Below, in pieces: positions 25,600 to 34,133 of a stretch of DNA of 64,000 nucleotides. Both the position numbers and the translations under genes were made by a program. Source of the DNA: an uncultured Caryophanales bacterium. GTDB taxonomy: Bacteria; Bacillota_I; Bacilli_A; RFN20; CAG-826. The stretch is taken from assembly GCA_902464635.1 (NCBI GenBank), contig CABQKC010000009.1, positions 1-64,000 of the forward strand, written 5' to 3'. Numbering within the stretch: the stretch's first letter is position 1; each line of letters starts with the position of its first letter. Below the pieces are notes generated by a model, which worked only from the letters and a program-made list of their open reading frames with translations, had not been told where the DNA came from and searched no databases.

Positions 25600-26113
25600 T
25601 TATTTTGATACAAGATCACTTATAAGCAGGATTACCATTGTAGGTGTTTTTGCTGCCTTGTGTTTTGTATGTACCTCCTTTCTTCAGATTAGTTATGCCG
25701 GGGGGATGGGGTATTTTAATTTCGGGGACTGCATCTCTTTGTTGGTCGCGATGTTTATCGGGCCTCTTGAAGGAATGCTAGTAGGAATGTTAGGTGGCTC
25801 GATGTCAGATTTATTCCTTGGAGGAGCCAATTTTGTTCCTTTTACAATCGTTGCAAAAGGAAGCATGTGCCTAGTCACCGGAATATTAATGAAAGTATTA
25901 AAGAATCATAAATTCCTACGTTTCATCTCTCCTTTTATTGGGATGATATTTATGGTCCTAACTTATGTAGTTTGCTATTACATCCTTTATAAAGAAGGGT
26001 TCTGGCTAAGCTCTCTATTTGATTTAGTCCAAGGAATATCTTCTAGCATCATTGCTATATTGCTTCTTCTTCCACTAGAAAAATCAAAGATAAAGAACTT
26101 CCTTCATCTATAA
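25577..26113 (+). CDS. ECF transporter S component
   Basis: A 178-aa integral membrane protein with five or six hydrophobic segments, typical of the substrate-binding S component of energy-coupling-factor vitamin importers. TIVGVFAALCFVCTSF, YFNFGDCISLLVAMFIGP and GGSMSDLFLGGANFVPFTIV are characteristic and resemble folate/pantothenate-type S components. The substrate cannot be settled from sequence. The ATG overlaps the DUF523 gene end by 23 bp and has only a weak ribosome-binding site, so translational coupling is likely. The EcfA/T module must be elsewhere. Confidence 0.85.
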   Translation: METKTKNSYFDTRSLISRITIVGVFAALCFVCTSFLQISYAGGMGYFNFGDCISLLVAMFIGPLEGMLVGMLGGSMSDLFLGGANFVPFTIVAKGSMCLVTGILMKVLKNHKFLRFISPFIGMIFMVLTYVVCYYILYKEGFWLSSLFDLVQGISSSIIAILLLLPLEKSKIKNFLHL

Positions 26114-26335
26114 TCCCTCTTCATTAGATTCAGATTCCTCCTGATGGGGGAATTTTTCTTCTAGCTCTAGAGAAAATACAAATCCAATGGAAATAGAAAG
26201 AAGTCCAAATAAAATCGATAAAGCTAGATAGAAGAAATCCTTTTTAGCAAAATAGGCATATCCCCCAACTAGAATAAATGCCACCCCAATGATGATAAAA
26301 ATAATCTTTGTATATTTTTGGTTGTCGTTATTCAT
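26108..26335 (-). CDS. small two-helix membrane protein
   Basis: A 75-aa protein with helices at about residues 9-27 and 33-53 and an acidic tail (HQEESESNEEGL). AGGAGGT precedes the ATG at ideal spacing. It is not similar to the paired small proteins at 14311 and 48686. The tail codons contain the terminator of the convergent ECF gene, with which it overlaps by 6 bp. Confidence 0.75.
   Translation of the reverse strand: MNNDNQKYTKIIFIIIGVAFILVGGYAYFAKKDFFYLALSILFGLLSISIGFVFSLELEEKFPHQEESESNEEGL
26134..26157 (+). terminator. ECF gene terminator inside the opposing ORF
   Basis: ATTCCTCC (26134-26141) and GGGGGAAT (26146-26153) pair over eight bases with one G-U around a TGAT loop, followed by TTTTTCTT. 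It lies wholly within the coding end of the minus-strand small protein gene. Confidence 0.8.
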
Positions 26336-26427
26336 ATTACCTCCTATTTATATAGTTGGAGGTCACTAGTTAAAAAGGGTACAAAAAAAGAGAACCTATT
26401 TCTAGATTCTCGATTTATTTTGGGTTA

Positions 26428-27741
26428 TTAGAATATTCTCTTAGTAGAAGTCAAGTCGAATATATGGGCCTTTTTGGCATCGAATGCCAAGGAAATCTTA
26501 TCTCCATTATGGATTGGGGTGGAAAGAGGAATCTTTGCAACCATATCCACTCCACCAAAATCGGTATGGATATAATATTCATGTCCAAGAAGTTCGGCGA
26601 CATTGACAGTCAATTCAACTGGAGAAGTAAGTCCTTCCTTATCTTCTTTTACATCGTGGATATCTTCTGGGCGGATACCATATGCAACTTTATGTCTTCC
26701 CTTCAAGGCTTCTTCGTAGGAAGCAATCTCATTCTTGGCATGCTCTACCTTATCGGCAAGAGCTTGATCCCACTTTTCTTTCGCGGATAATTCTTCTTCT
26801 AATTTGGCTAATTTAGCATTTGCAAGCTCGATTTGTCCCTTATAGAAGGTATCATGGGCAGTTTTTGTTCCTCTAGGTAAGGCAATCTCAACCTTGCTTC
26901 CATTTAGATAAATCTTGCCATCTTCATATTCGCCTTCAAGAACGTTCATGGCAGGCGAACCAATGAAAGTTGCAACGAATAGATTCGATGGATGGTCATA
27001 AATTTCAATTGGAGTTCCGATTTGTTGGATATAGCCGCCTTTCATAACAACTATACGGCTAGCCATTGTCATGGCTTCGGTCTGGTCATGGGTAACATAG
27101 ATTGTAGTCGCACCTAATGATTCATGTAATCTAACGATTTCACTTCTCATCTGGACACGAAGTTTAGCATCAAGGTTAGATAGAGGTTCGTCCATTAAGA
27201 ATACTTTGGCGTTCCTAACGATTGCCCTACCCAAGGCAACACGCTGCCTTTGTCCACCTGATAAGGCCTTTGGCTTTCTATCTAGGTATTCTTCGATTTG
27301 AAGGATCTTAGCAGCTTCGGTTACTCTTTCTTTTATCTCTTCTTTTGGAAGATGACGGATCTTAAGCCCGAAAGCCATATTGTTATAGACAGTCATATGA
27401 GGATAAAGGGCATAGCTTTGGAATACCATGGCTATATCTCTATCCTTTGGAGTCCTGTCATTAGAATATTCCCCGTCGATATAAAGTTCACCTCTAGTTA
27501 TATCTTCTAGACCCGCAATCATTCTTAATGTAGTAGATTTACCACATCCAGAAGGACCGACAAAGACGATGAATTCATGTTTTTTGATATCGAGATTGAA
27601 ATCAAAGACGGCCTGGACATTATTGTCATATACTTTATCTATATGACGTAATGAGACATAAGCCCCTTCGTGATCGCCTTCTTCGACTAAAGATGGTTCT
27701 TCCTTTTGAAGAACTTCTTCTAATTTTTTCTTTTTTGACAT
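26428..27741 (-). CDS. MsmK/UgpC-type sugar ABC transporter ATP-binding protein
   Basis: The ATPase of CUT1-type carbohydrate importers. It has Walker A GPSGCGKSTTLRMIAGLED, signature LSGGQRQRVALGRAIVRNAK, Walker B VFLMDEPLSNLDAKLR and the switch His in YVTHDQTEAMTMA. The C-terminal MOBE/TOBE region includes GIRPEDIHDVKEDKEG. At 437 aa it is about 65 residues longer than usual. The extra sequence, from about 305 to 360, is a Lys/Glu/Ala-rich coiled coil (LAKLEEELSAKEKWDQAL) inserted before the second half of the TOBE region. No permease or binding protein is nearby, so it may energise several transporters, as MsmK does. AAAGGA is the ribosome-binding site. Confidence 0.92.
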   Translation of the reverse strand: MSKKKKLEEVLQKEEPSLVEEGDHEGAYVSLRHIDKVYDNNVQAVFDFNLDIKKHEFIVFVGPSGCGKSTTLRMIAGLEDITRGELYIDGEYSNDRTPKDRDIAMVFQSYALYPHMTVYNNMAFGLKIRHLPKEEIKERVTEAAKILQIEEYLDRKPKALSGGQRQRVALGRAIVRNAKVFLMDEPLSNLDAKLRVQMRSEIVRLHESLGATTIYVTHDQTEAMTMASRIVVMKGGYIQQIGTPIEIYDHPSNLFVATFIGSPAMNVLEGEYEDGKIYLNGSKVEIALPRGTKTAHDTFYKGQIELANAKLAKLEEELSAKEKWDQALADKVEHAKNEIASYEEALKGRHKVAYGIRPEDIHDVKEDKEGLTSPVELTVNVAELLGHEYYIHTDFGGVDMVAKIPLSTPIHNGDKISLAFDAKKAHIFDLTSTKRIF

Positions 27742-27794
27742 ATTTATATCCTTTGCTTGTCAATTAGTTTATTAATAAAAATATAACATATCTA

Positions 27795-27807
27795 GTGCAT
27801 CGTGCAC
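27795..27807. promoter_or_regulatory. 13-bp inverted repeat upstream of the sugar ATPase gene
   Basis: GTGCA-TCG-TGCAC is a perfect palindromic arrangement about 55 nt before the start codon, near the expected -35 region. It has the size and CG-centred look of a small repressor operator. The regulator is unknown. Confidence 0.45.
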
Positions 27808-27824
27808 AAATCAACTTTTGCTAA

Positions 27825-27849
27825 TAAAAAATGCCGATAAAATGGCACT
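27825..27849 (-). terminator. terminator after the alpha-glucosidase/regulator operon
   Basis: On the minus strand AGTGCC (from 27849) and GGCATT (to 27830) pair over six bases with one G-U, followed by a U-run. Confidence 0.65.
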
Positions 27850-27883
27850 TCTATTATTAAATGATCATCATTTTGAGCAATAA

Positions 27884-28459
27884 TCAAGAATATTTTTGTT
27901 TTGATAAGGCAAAATATAGCTCCAAGAAAGTCGCGTTATGGTAATCACGGATATCTAGATTCGTCAATTCAATGAATTGGTTTAGCCTGTAAGAAAATGT
28001 ATTTCTATGAATAAACAATATCCTGCTTGCCTTAATCGCATTACATCCAGAAACTAAATAGGCCTTAGCAGTCAGCATCAATTCATGGGGAATGGAGCTA
28101 AATAAAGATAGCATCGGTCCATAGAAAGAGAAATTTCCATACATCGTCATCTTTAGGATAAGCTCGCTTAGATAGGTCGATTCATTTGGAAATAAAGATA
28201 GACAAGTAGGTAATAAAGATTCTTCAAAAGGCCCAATTTCATGGGATAAAAGAATGCTAAAAAGTACATCCAAATCGTCATGAAGAAGCATTGGGAGGCT
28301 ATCTAGAGGCAAATCATCTTCTTCTTCGAAAGAAAAATAACCGATATTAGGGGAAAGGAAGACAATGGTATTTTTATCTACCCCAATTCCGGTCAAGGCG
28401 TTAACAAAATATGGATGGGAGAAATTGGAGGAAGAAATAAAATAGGCGATACGAAGCAT
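27884..28459 (-). CDS. PucR/CdaR-type helix-turn-helix regulator, shortened
   Basis: A 191-aa protein whose last 65 residues match the PucR C-terminal HTH: LMLTAKAYLVSGCNAIKASR, then ILFIHRNTFSYRLNQFIELTNLDIRD. Full CdaR/PucR activators have a sensory domain of 200-400 aa in front. Here only about 120 residues precede the HTH, and they match nothing I know. It starts 2 nt after the alpha-glucosidase gene, so it is co-transcribed and may regulate sugar use locally. Confidence 0.8.
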   Translation of the reverse strand: MLRIAYFISSSNFSHPYFVNALTGIGVDKNTIVFLSPNIGYFSFEEEDDLPLDSLPMLLHDDLDVLFSILLSHEIGPFEESLLPTCLSLFPNESTYLSELILKMTMYGNFSFYGPMLSLFSSIPHELMLTAKAYLVSGCNAIKASRILFIHRNTFSYRLNQFIELTNLDIRDYHNATFLELYFALSKQKYS

Positions 28460-28461
28460 CT

Positions 28462-30162
28462 TTATACCTTCAACAAGAAAGTCTCGAATGGGCGTAATTT
28501 AAAGACATGGTCTTTTAAGATGACGTCTTCATAATTATGTAGCAAGACATCCTTTATTCTCCAATAGAAAGAGAAATAGACATCATGATCACGGAAATTA
28601 GAGATTACGATAAGCTTTTCATCGCCTAGTTCATGCTTATAGGCGAATACATCGGGATGATTTCTATCTAGCAAATCGAATTTGCCATTAGTGATGATGT
28701 TATTTATTTCATCGCTTTTCCTTTTGCCTATCGCATATTGATAAAAATTCAATATGGAATATGGGTCACACATCTCTTCATAGACATTGACCCCCTGCTT
28801 ATAGTTTTCGTTAACCTTAACTCTACTTGGCTTAGAAGAAAAACCGGCATTAAAGGAATCGTCCCATTGCATTGGGGTCCTAGCATTAATTCTAGAGGTA
28901 CGGCACAAATAATGGGCGATATATTCATCAGAATACCCATGGCTCCTCATGTTTTTGACTAGGTTCTTGCTGCCTACATCTTCATAGAAATCCTCAACAT
29001 TAGTAAAACTAACGTTACTCATTCCTATTTCATCCCCCTGGTAGATAAACGGGGTACCATACATGAATAGTAAGGTAGTCAAAAGACACTTCGCGGATTC
29101 GCTTCTATATTTAACCGAACCATATTGAGATAAGACACGTGGATGATCATGATTTGCCCAATATAGAGGCATAGATGCCCTTTCATGGCAAATGTCGTAC
29201 CATTTCTTGAAATTATCTTTTAAAGTGATGACATCGGTTTTGATTTCTTCGTCCTTTTTATCAATAGATCCGTAAGCCCCGTTTACCCAGACTGTATCAA
29301 AATTAAAGGCCATATTAATCGAACCATTATCTTTATCTACTAGTCTAAGACAGTCTTTAGGAGTAATTTCTCCTCCTGCTTCCCCAATTGTAAGGCAATC
29401 ATATTTAGAAAATACCTTTCTCTTGAATTCAAGAAGGAAGCCATACATCTCTTCCCTATTCGAGAATTTGCTTGGATCTAATACATATCCTGATAAATCA
29501 GCAGGTTTATCCGAAGAAGCAAAGCTAAGGTCTTTGCCTAGATGTGCAATTGCATCGAGCCTAAATCCGTCGACACCCATATCTAGGTAGTGCCTAGCAA
29601 TTTCATAATATTCTTCCCTTAGTTCGGGATTATTCCAATTTACATCAGGCATCTTGGAAGAGAATATATGTAAATAGAAATAAGAAGTTCCTTCTATATT
29701 GCTCCAGGCAGACTCCCCAAAAAATGAGGCCCAGTTATTTGGAGGGAGTAACTTACCATCCTTTTCTATTCCTTTTTCAAAATAATAATATCCAGCTTCC
29801 TTGCTAGATAAATTAGAAACAGCCTTCTTAAACCAAGGATGCTCGCTAGAAGTATGGTTAATTACCAAATCAATTAATATCTTTATTCCTAACCTATGGG
29901 CTTTATCTAATAGATTCTTAAAATCTTCGTTAGTTCCAAACAAGGGATTTATATCATAATAAGAAGATACATCATATCCGTTATCATCCATCGGAGAGGC
30001 GAATATAGGGCAAATCCAGATAAGGTTTATCCCTAATTCCGCTAGATAATCTAGCTTTTGATAAATTCCATTCAAATCCCCGATTCCATCACCATTGCTA
30101 TCTTTAAAAGATTCCGGGTAGATGATGTAACCAATCGAAGAATCCCACCATTTCTTGCTCAT
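28462..30162 (-). CDS. GH13 alpha-glucosidase (oligo-1,6-glucosidase type)
   Basis: A 566-aa cytoplasmic glycoside hydrolase of family 13. It opens with WWDSSIGYIIYPESFKDSNG and has the conserved regions DLVINHTSSEHPWF, GVDGFRLDAIAHLGKD (nucleophile Asp), CLTIGEAGG (acid/base Glu) and YWANHDHPRVLSQYG (third Asp). This places it with MalL/oligo-1,6-glucosidase and trehalose-6-phosphate hydrolase-like enzymes. The exact linkage specificity is uncertain. No signal peptide is present, so it acts on imported oligosaccharides. The ATG is 8 nt after TATAAT with no Shine-Dalgarno sequence. Confidence 0.93.
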   Translation of the reverse strand: MSKKWWDSSIGYIIYPESFKDSNGDGIGDLNGIYQKLDYLAELGINLIWICPIFASPMDDNGYDVSSYYDINPLFGTNEDFKNLLDKAHRLGIKILIDLVINHTSSEHPWFKKAVSNLSSKEAGYYYFEKGIEKDGKLLPPNNWASFFGESAWSNIEGTSYFYLHIFSSKMPDVNWNNPELREEYYEIARHYLDMGVDGFRLDAIAHLGKDLSFASSDKPADLSGYVLDPSKFSNREEMYGFLLEFKRKVFSKYDCLTIGEAGGEITPKDCLRLVDKDNGSINMAFNFDTVWVNGAYGSIDKKDEEIKTDVITLKDNFKKWYDICHERASMPLYWANHDHPRVLSQYGSVKYRSESAKCLLTTLLFMYGTPFIYQGDEIGMSNVSFTNVEDFYEDVGSKNLVKNMRSHGYSDEYIAHYLCRTSRINARTPMQWDDSFNAGFSSKPSRVKVNENYKQGVNVYEEMCDPYSILNFYQYAIGKRKSDEINNIITNGKFDLLDRNHPDVFAYKHELGDEKLIVISNFRDHDVYFSFYWRIKDVLLHNYEDVILKDHVFKLRPFETFLLKV

Positions 30163-30170
30163 ATAGCTAG

Positions 30171-30176
30171 ATTATA
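30171..30176 (-). promoter_or_regulatory. -10 box of a probable leaderless alpha-glucosidase transcript
   Basis: TATAAT is separated from the ATG by CTAGCTAT (8 nt). No ribosome-binding site can fit between the expected transcription start and the codon. Confidence 0.55.
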
Positions 30177-30221
30177 AATTCATTTTTGGAAATAAAAAAG
30201 AGAAGCACTCCAACAAATTAT

Positions 30222-30241
30222 CCTTTTTTAATTAAAAAAGG
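30222..30241. repeat. perfect 20-bp palindrome between divergent genes
   Basis: CC-T6-AATT-A6-GG reads the same on both strands. It lies between the divergent alpha-glucosidase and ABC exporter genes. It could be a shared operator or a bidirectional terminator-like element, although no transcript is expected to end here. Confidence 0.5.
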
Positions 30242-30325
30242 CATATAAAAGTCAACTTGTTGTCGCAAAAAAATATTCTTCTATTAAAATGTGTTTGCCC
30301 TATTTAGAGGTCATTAGTTTTATTT

Positions 30326-32113
30326 ATGAAGAATTTGATGTTTGTAGTTAAAAAAGCCTTAAAAGGGACTGGATGGGTTTATTTCCTTTCCTTCGTTGCC
30401 CTTTTCTTTATGACTCTTGCTACTGTTTTTACTTCCTTTTTGTCAAAGGTTTTAGTAGATGCTTTTAAAAATGAATTATACAAGGCGGAAAATATTGAAA
30501 AACTAGTCATAAATATCATTTCTTTAGGCAAAGGCGAACAATTCATATACGACAATATGTATGTCTTACCTGGAGCTATTATTATCTCTAGTTTAATTTT
30601 AGCTGGCATTACTATATTAAGAGGATATCTAAGGTTTAGATCAAGTGCCTCAATAAACAAAACCATGCAATATAGCCTATTTTGCCATCTGCAAAACCAG
30701 CCTTACGAATATTTCCAAAGGGCTAAATCAGGAGACTTGATACAAACCTGCACGAGGGATGTCGATGTCTTAAGGAAATTCCTCATCATGGAAACTAGCC
30801 AAGCCTTCTATACTTTATTTATATTTATATTATGTAGTTCCATATTATTTGAGATATCAGTAAAACTAACTTTAGTTTGTCTTTCTTTATTGCCAATCAT
30901 GTTTATTTATTCTTTCTTTATTATTAAAGAAGTAAGGAAAAGATATAGGGCCACCGATGATTCTGAAGCCGATATGGTTGATGACATCTCGGAGGTATTA
31001 AATTCAATCAGGGTCATAAAAGCCTATAATTCCGAGACTTATGAAATAAATAAATTCGAAGGAAAGCTCAAAGATTATGAAGGCAAATTCAAAAGATGGA
31101 AAATGGTGTCCTCCTTCTTTTTCTCTTCTAGCGATATCTTTATCTTCTCTTCTAGCGCCCTTGCCCTTATATATTCTTTATACCTAGTCTATATAGGCGA
31201 GATTACTTCAGGCACATTAGTTATTTCCTATTCCTTTATCAATATGATGGTTTGGCCACTAAGAAATACTGCGACTTCTTTATCTAACCTAGGACAAGTA
31301 CAGGCTAGTGCCGATAGAATCAAGACCTTATTAGACGAAAAGGAAGAAGATATAGTTAGCGGGGATACTTTCCAAATAAACGGGGATATCGAATTCAAGA
31401 ATGTGTCTTTTAGCTATCCTGACGAAAAGGAAGTACAAGTTCTTGATAATGTATCTTTTAAGATTAAGAAAGGCCAATCGGTCGCGATTTTAGGCAAGAC
31501 CGGTTCAGGTAAATCTACCTTATTATTATTGCTAACAAGGCTATATGACCCTACTTTTGGGAATATCTATATCGATGGGAAAGACATCAAATCAATATCA
31601 AAAGAATGTATAAGAAAGCAAATCGTCCCAGTCTTGCAAGATCCATTTTTATTCTCAAAGACTATTAAAGATAACATCTCCATTTCAAATAAAGATGCTA
31701 CTGAAGAAGATATAAAGAAGGCAACTAGGATTGCTTCCCTTAGCAAGACAATTGAATCTTTTGAAAAAGGATATGAAACTCCAGTTGGAGAAAAAGGAGT
31801 TACCTTGTCTGGCGGCCAAAAGCAAAGAGTCGCCATTGCTAGGACTATCGTATCAAAGGCTAAAGTCATGATATTTGATGATTCTTTATCGGCAGTCGAT
31901 GCGAAAACCGATTTAGAAATTAGGCAAAAATTAGCTACATTAGATACTAACCCAGCAAAGATAATCATTACTTCAAGGATTAATTCTGCTAAAACTAGCG
32001 ATTTTATTATTGTTCTAGATAAAGGAAAGGTCGAAGAAATCGGGACTCATGATGAACTTATCAAGCAGGATAAGATTTATTCAAGCCTAGTTTCTATTGC
32101 ATCAAGGAGGTAA
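30326..32113 (+). CDS. ABC exporter half-transporter with degenerate ATP site
   Basis: A 595-aa fused membrane/ATPase half of a heterodimeric multidrug-type exporter. Six transmembrane segments occupy about residues 15-310. The ATPase has Walker A LGKTGSGKSTLLLLL and an intact signature LSGGQKQRVAIARTI. Walker B is MIFDDSLSAVDA, with Asp in place of the catalytic Glu. The switch His is replaced, ITSRINSA instead of the usual AHRLST. This is the non-catalytic partner typical of LmrC/TM287-like pairs. The next gene supplies the other half. A TAAAAT -10 with TTGTCG -35 lies upstream. Confidence 0.93.
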   Translation: MKNLMFVVKKALKGTGWVYFLSFVALFFMTLATVFTSFLSKVLVDAFKNELYKAENIEKLVINIISLGKGEQFIYDNMYVLPGAIIISSLILAGITILRGYLRFRSSASINKTMQYSLFCHLQNQPYEYFQRAKSGDLIQTCTRDVDVLRKFLIMETSQAFYTLFIFILCSSILFEISVKLTLVCLSLLPIMFIYSFFIIKEVRKRYRATDDSEADMVDDISEVLNSIRVIKAYNSETYEINKFEGKLKDYEGKFKRWKMVSSFFFSSSDIFIFSSSALALIYSLYLVYIGEITSGTLVISYSFINMMVWPLRNTATSLSNLGQVQASADRIKTLLDEKEEDIVSGDTFQINGDIEFKNVSFSYPDEKEVQVLDNVSFKIKKGQSVAILGKTGSGKSTLLLLLTRLYDPTFGNIYIDGKDIKSISKECIRKQIVPVLQDPFLFSKTIKDNISISNKDATEEDIKKATRIASLSKTIESFEKGYETPVGEKGVTLSGGQKQRVAIARTIVSKAKVMIFDDSLSAVDAKTDLEIRQKLATLDTNPAKIIITSRINSAKTSDFIIVLDKGKVEEIGTHDELIKQDKIYSSLVSIASRR

Positions 32114-32116
32114 TTT

Positions 32117-34063
32117 ATGGCGGATTTTGCATTTAAAGAAGAAAAATTACCTAGCAAGCTTAATTTCAAGGTCTGGCTAAAAATAGGTAAATATGCCTTA
32201 AAGCAATATAAGTTGCTTATCTTATGTTTGCTAATGACTTTATTTGTCTCTTTTTATGATTCTAGTTTTATCCCCTTGATGAATGCTTCGGCGATTAAAG
32301 CTAGCGAATTAATGAATGGGAATAACACTGCTTCTATTTTCAATTTGGTAATAGAGACTACATTCATATTTAACATCAAGGCCAGTTTGACTTACTTGCA
32401 ATACATGATTTTATTCATCGTAATGATTTTGGTTAGGTCAGTTGCCATATTCGTCCTTTTCTATTTCCAAAATATTATTTCCATGAGGATAATGGTTGAT
32501 TTAAGACGCGATTCATTTAGGAAACTACAAGAACTGCCGTTCTCTTATTTTGATAAGAATTCATCTGGATGGTTAATTGCTAGGATGCAAAACGATACAT
32601 CTTCGATTGGGGATTTAATCTCCTGGGATGTCAATGCGATTATATGGGCACTCTTTGATTTGACGTTTACCTTTATAACAATGTTTTCTATCAATTGGCT
32701 TTATTCCTTGGTTGTTTTAGCATCATTGCCAATTGTAATTATTGTTGTTCCTTTGTTTGAAAAAGAAGTCTTGCTCCGTCACCGCAAAGCTAGAAATGCC
32801 TATTCTTATTATGTAGGTTATCTAGCAGAGACTATAGACGGGGCGAAGACCATCAAGACTTTATCTAGCATCGATACAGTCAAAAAAGAAGCCGATGAAA
32901 TAACTACTGACATCAAAAAGAAAAGGTTCCGCGCCCATATGATAAATGGCTATGTCCAGCCAATCCTATCTACTTTGTCTTCTTTAACAATTGCTCTTAT
33001 TATCTTCCTAGGATTAAAGAATGTAGGCTCTTTGGACAAGGCAAGTCTAGTATCTACGATTATCCTTTTTGTCGGATTCGTCTCTTCTATATATAACCCT
33101 TTGCAAAACCTCTCCGAAGTATTTTCTGAAATCATGGCAGGTCAGGCCGGAGCCGAGAAATTAATGCAGTTAATCGAAGAAAAGGTCACGATTGTCGATA
33201 CTCCTGAGGTAATTGCTAAATATGGGACCATATTAAACCCAAAGAAAGAAAATTATATCAATCTAGATGGTGATATCGAATTTAGCCATGTCAGCTTTTC
33301 CTATAATGAAGGGGTTGAAATCATCCATGATTTAAATCTAAAGATAGATAAAGGAACTTCTTTAGCAATTGTAGGTGAAACTGGTTCAGGAAAGACCACT
33401 ACAGTAAATCTTCTTTGTAGATTCTATGAGCCAAGCAAAGGACATGTATATATTAATAATATAGATTATAAGGATATAGGATTAGGATGTCTTCGTTCTT
33501 CGATAGGTTATGTACAGCAAAATCCATATGTCTTTTCTGGCACTTTCCTTGATAACATCATCTATGGAAGGCTTGATGCAACTTTAGAAGATGCGCGAAA
33601 TGCCTGCAAAATTGTTGGAATTGACGAATATATCATGTCTACTCCTAATGGATATAATACCTACTTGCCAACCGGAGGTGGAAGCTTATCCCAAGGTCAA
33701 AAGCAATTAATATCTTTTGCTAGGGCCATATTGAAAAATCCAGCGATATTAATTCTAGATGAAGCCACTTCTAATATCGATCCATTAACCGAAGTAAAGC
33801 TACAAGAAGCTCTTATGAATATAACTAAAGGCAGGACTTCCATTGTCATTGCCCATAGGTTATCGACAATAGTTTCTAGCGATAGAATCATCGTATTTGA
33901 TAAGGGTAAGATTGTTGAGGACGGCAATCATGAGACTTTATTATCTCGTAATGGCATCTATAAGAAGCTATATAACGATCAATTCGCTTCTTTAAGCATT
34001 GACGAACAGTTTGAAGTATCCAAAAAGGAAGAGCAAATCAAACAAAAACTATCAAAGTGTTAA
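32117..34063 (+). CDS. ABC exporter half-transporter with catalytic ATP site
   Basis: The second half of the exporter, 648 aa, 3 nt after the first gene with an AAGGAGG Shine-Dalgarno sequence. An extended N-terminus precedes six membrane helices. The ATPase has Walker A VGETGSGKTTTVNLL, Walker B ILILDEATSNID with the catalytic Glu, and switch His in VIAHRLSTI. Its signature is LSQGQKQLISFARA, with Gln replacing Gly. Paired with the upstream subunit this gives one consensus and one degenerate ATP site, as expected for heterodimeric exporters. The substrate is unknown. Confidence 0.94.
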   Translation: MADFAFKEEKLPSKLNFKVWLKIGKYALKQYKLLILCLLMTLFVSFYDSSFIPLMNASAIKASELMNGNNTASIFNLVIETTFIFNIKASLTYLQYMILFIVMILVRSVAIFVLFYFQNIISMRIMVDLRRDSFRKLQELPFSYFDKNSSGWLIARMQNDTSSIGDLISWDVNAIIWALFDLTFTFITMFSINWLYSLVVLASLPIVIIVVPLFEKEVLLRHRKARNAYSYYVGYLAETIDGAKTIKTLSSIDTVKKEADEITTDIKKKRFRAHMINGYVQPILSTLSSLTIALIIFLGLKNVGSLDKASLVSTIILFVGFVSSIYNPLQNLSEVFSEIMAGQAGAEKLMQLIEEKVTIVDTPEVIAKYGTILNPKKENYINLDGDIEFSHVSFSYNEGVEIIHDLNLKIDKGTSLAIVGETGSGKTTTVNLLCRFYEPSKGHVYINNIDYKDIGLGCLRSSIGYVQQNPYVFSGTFLDNIIYGRLDATLEDARNACKIVGIDEYIMSTPNGYNTYLPTGGGSLSQGQKQLISFARAILKNPAILILDEATSNIDPLTEVKLQEALMNITKGRTSIVIAHRLSTIVSSDRIIVFDKGKIVEDGNHETLLSRNGIYKKLYNDQFASLSIDEQFEVSKKEEQIKQKLSKC

Positions 34064-34133
34064 TTGTATTCTTTAGTTTGAAACTAGATTAGTTTAAAAT
34101 AATAGCAACCAAGCTTAGGAGGCTTGAAATAAT

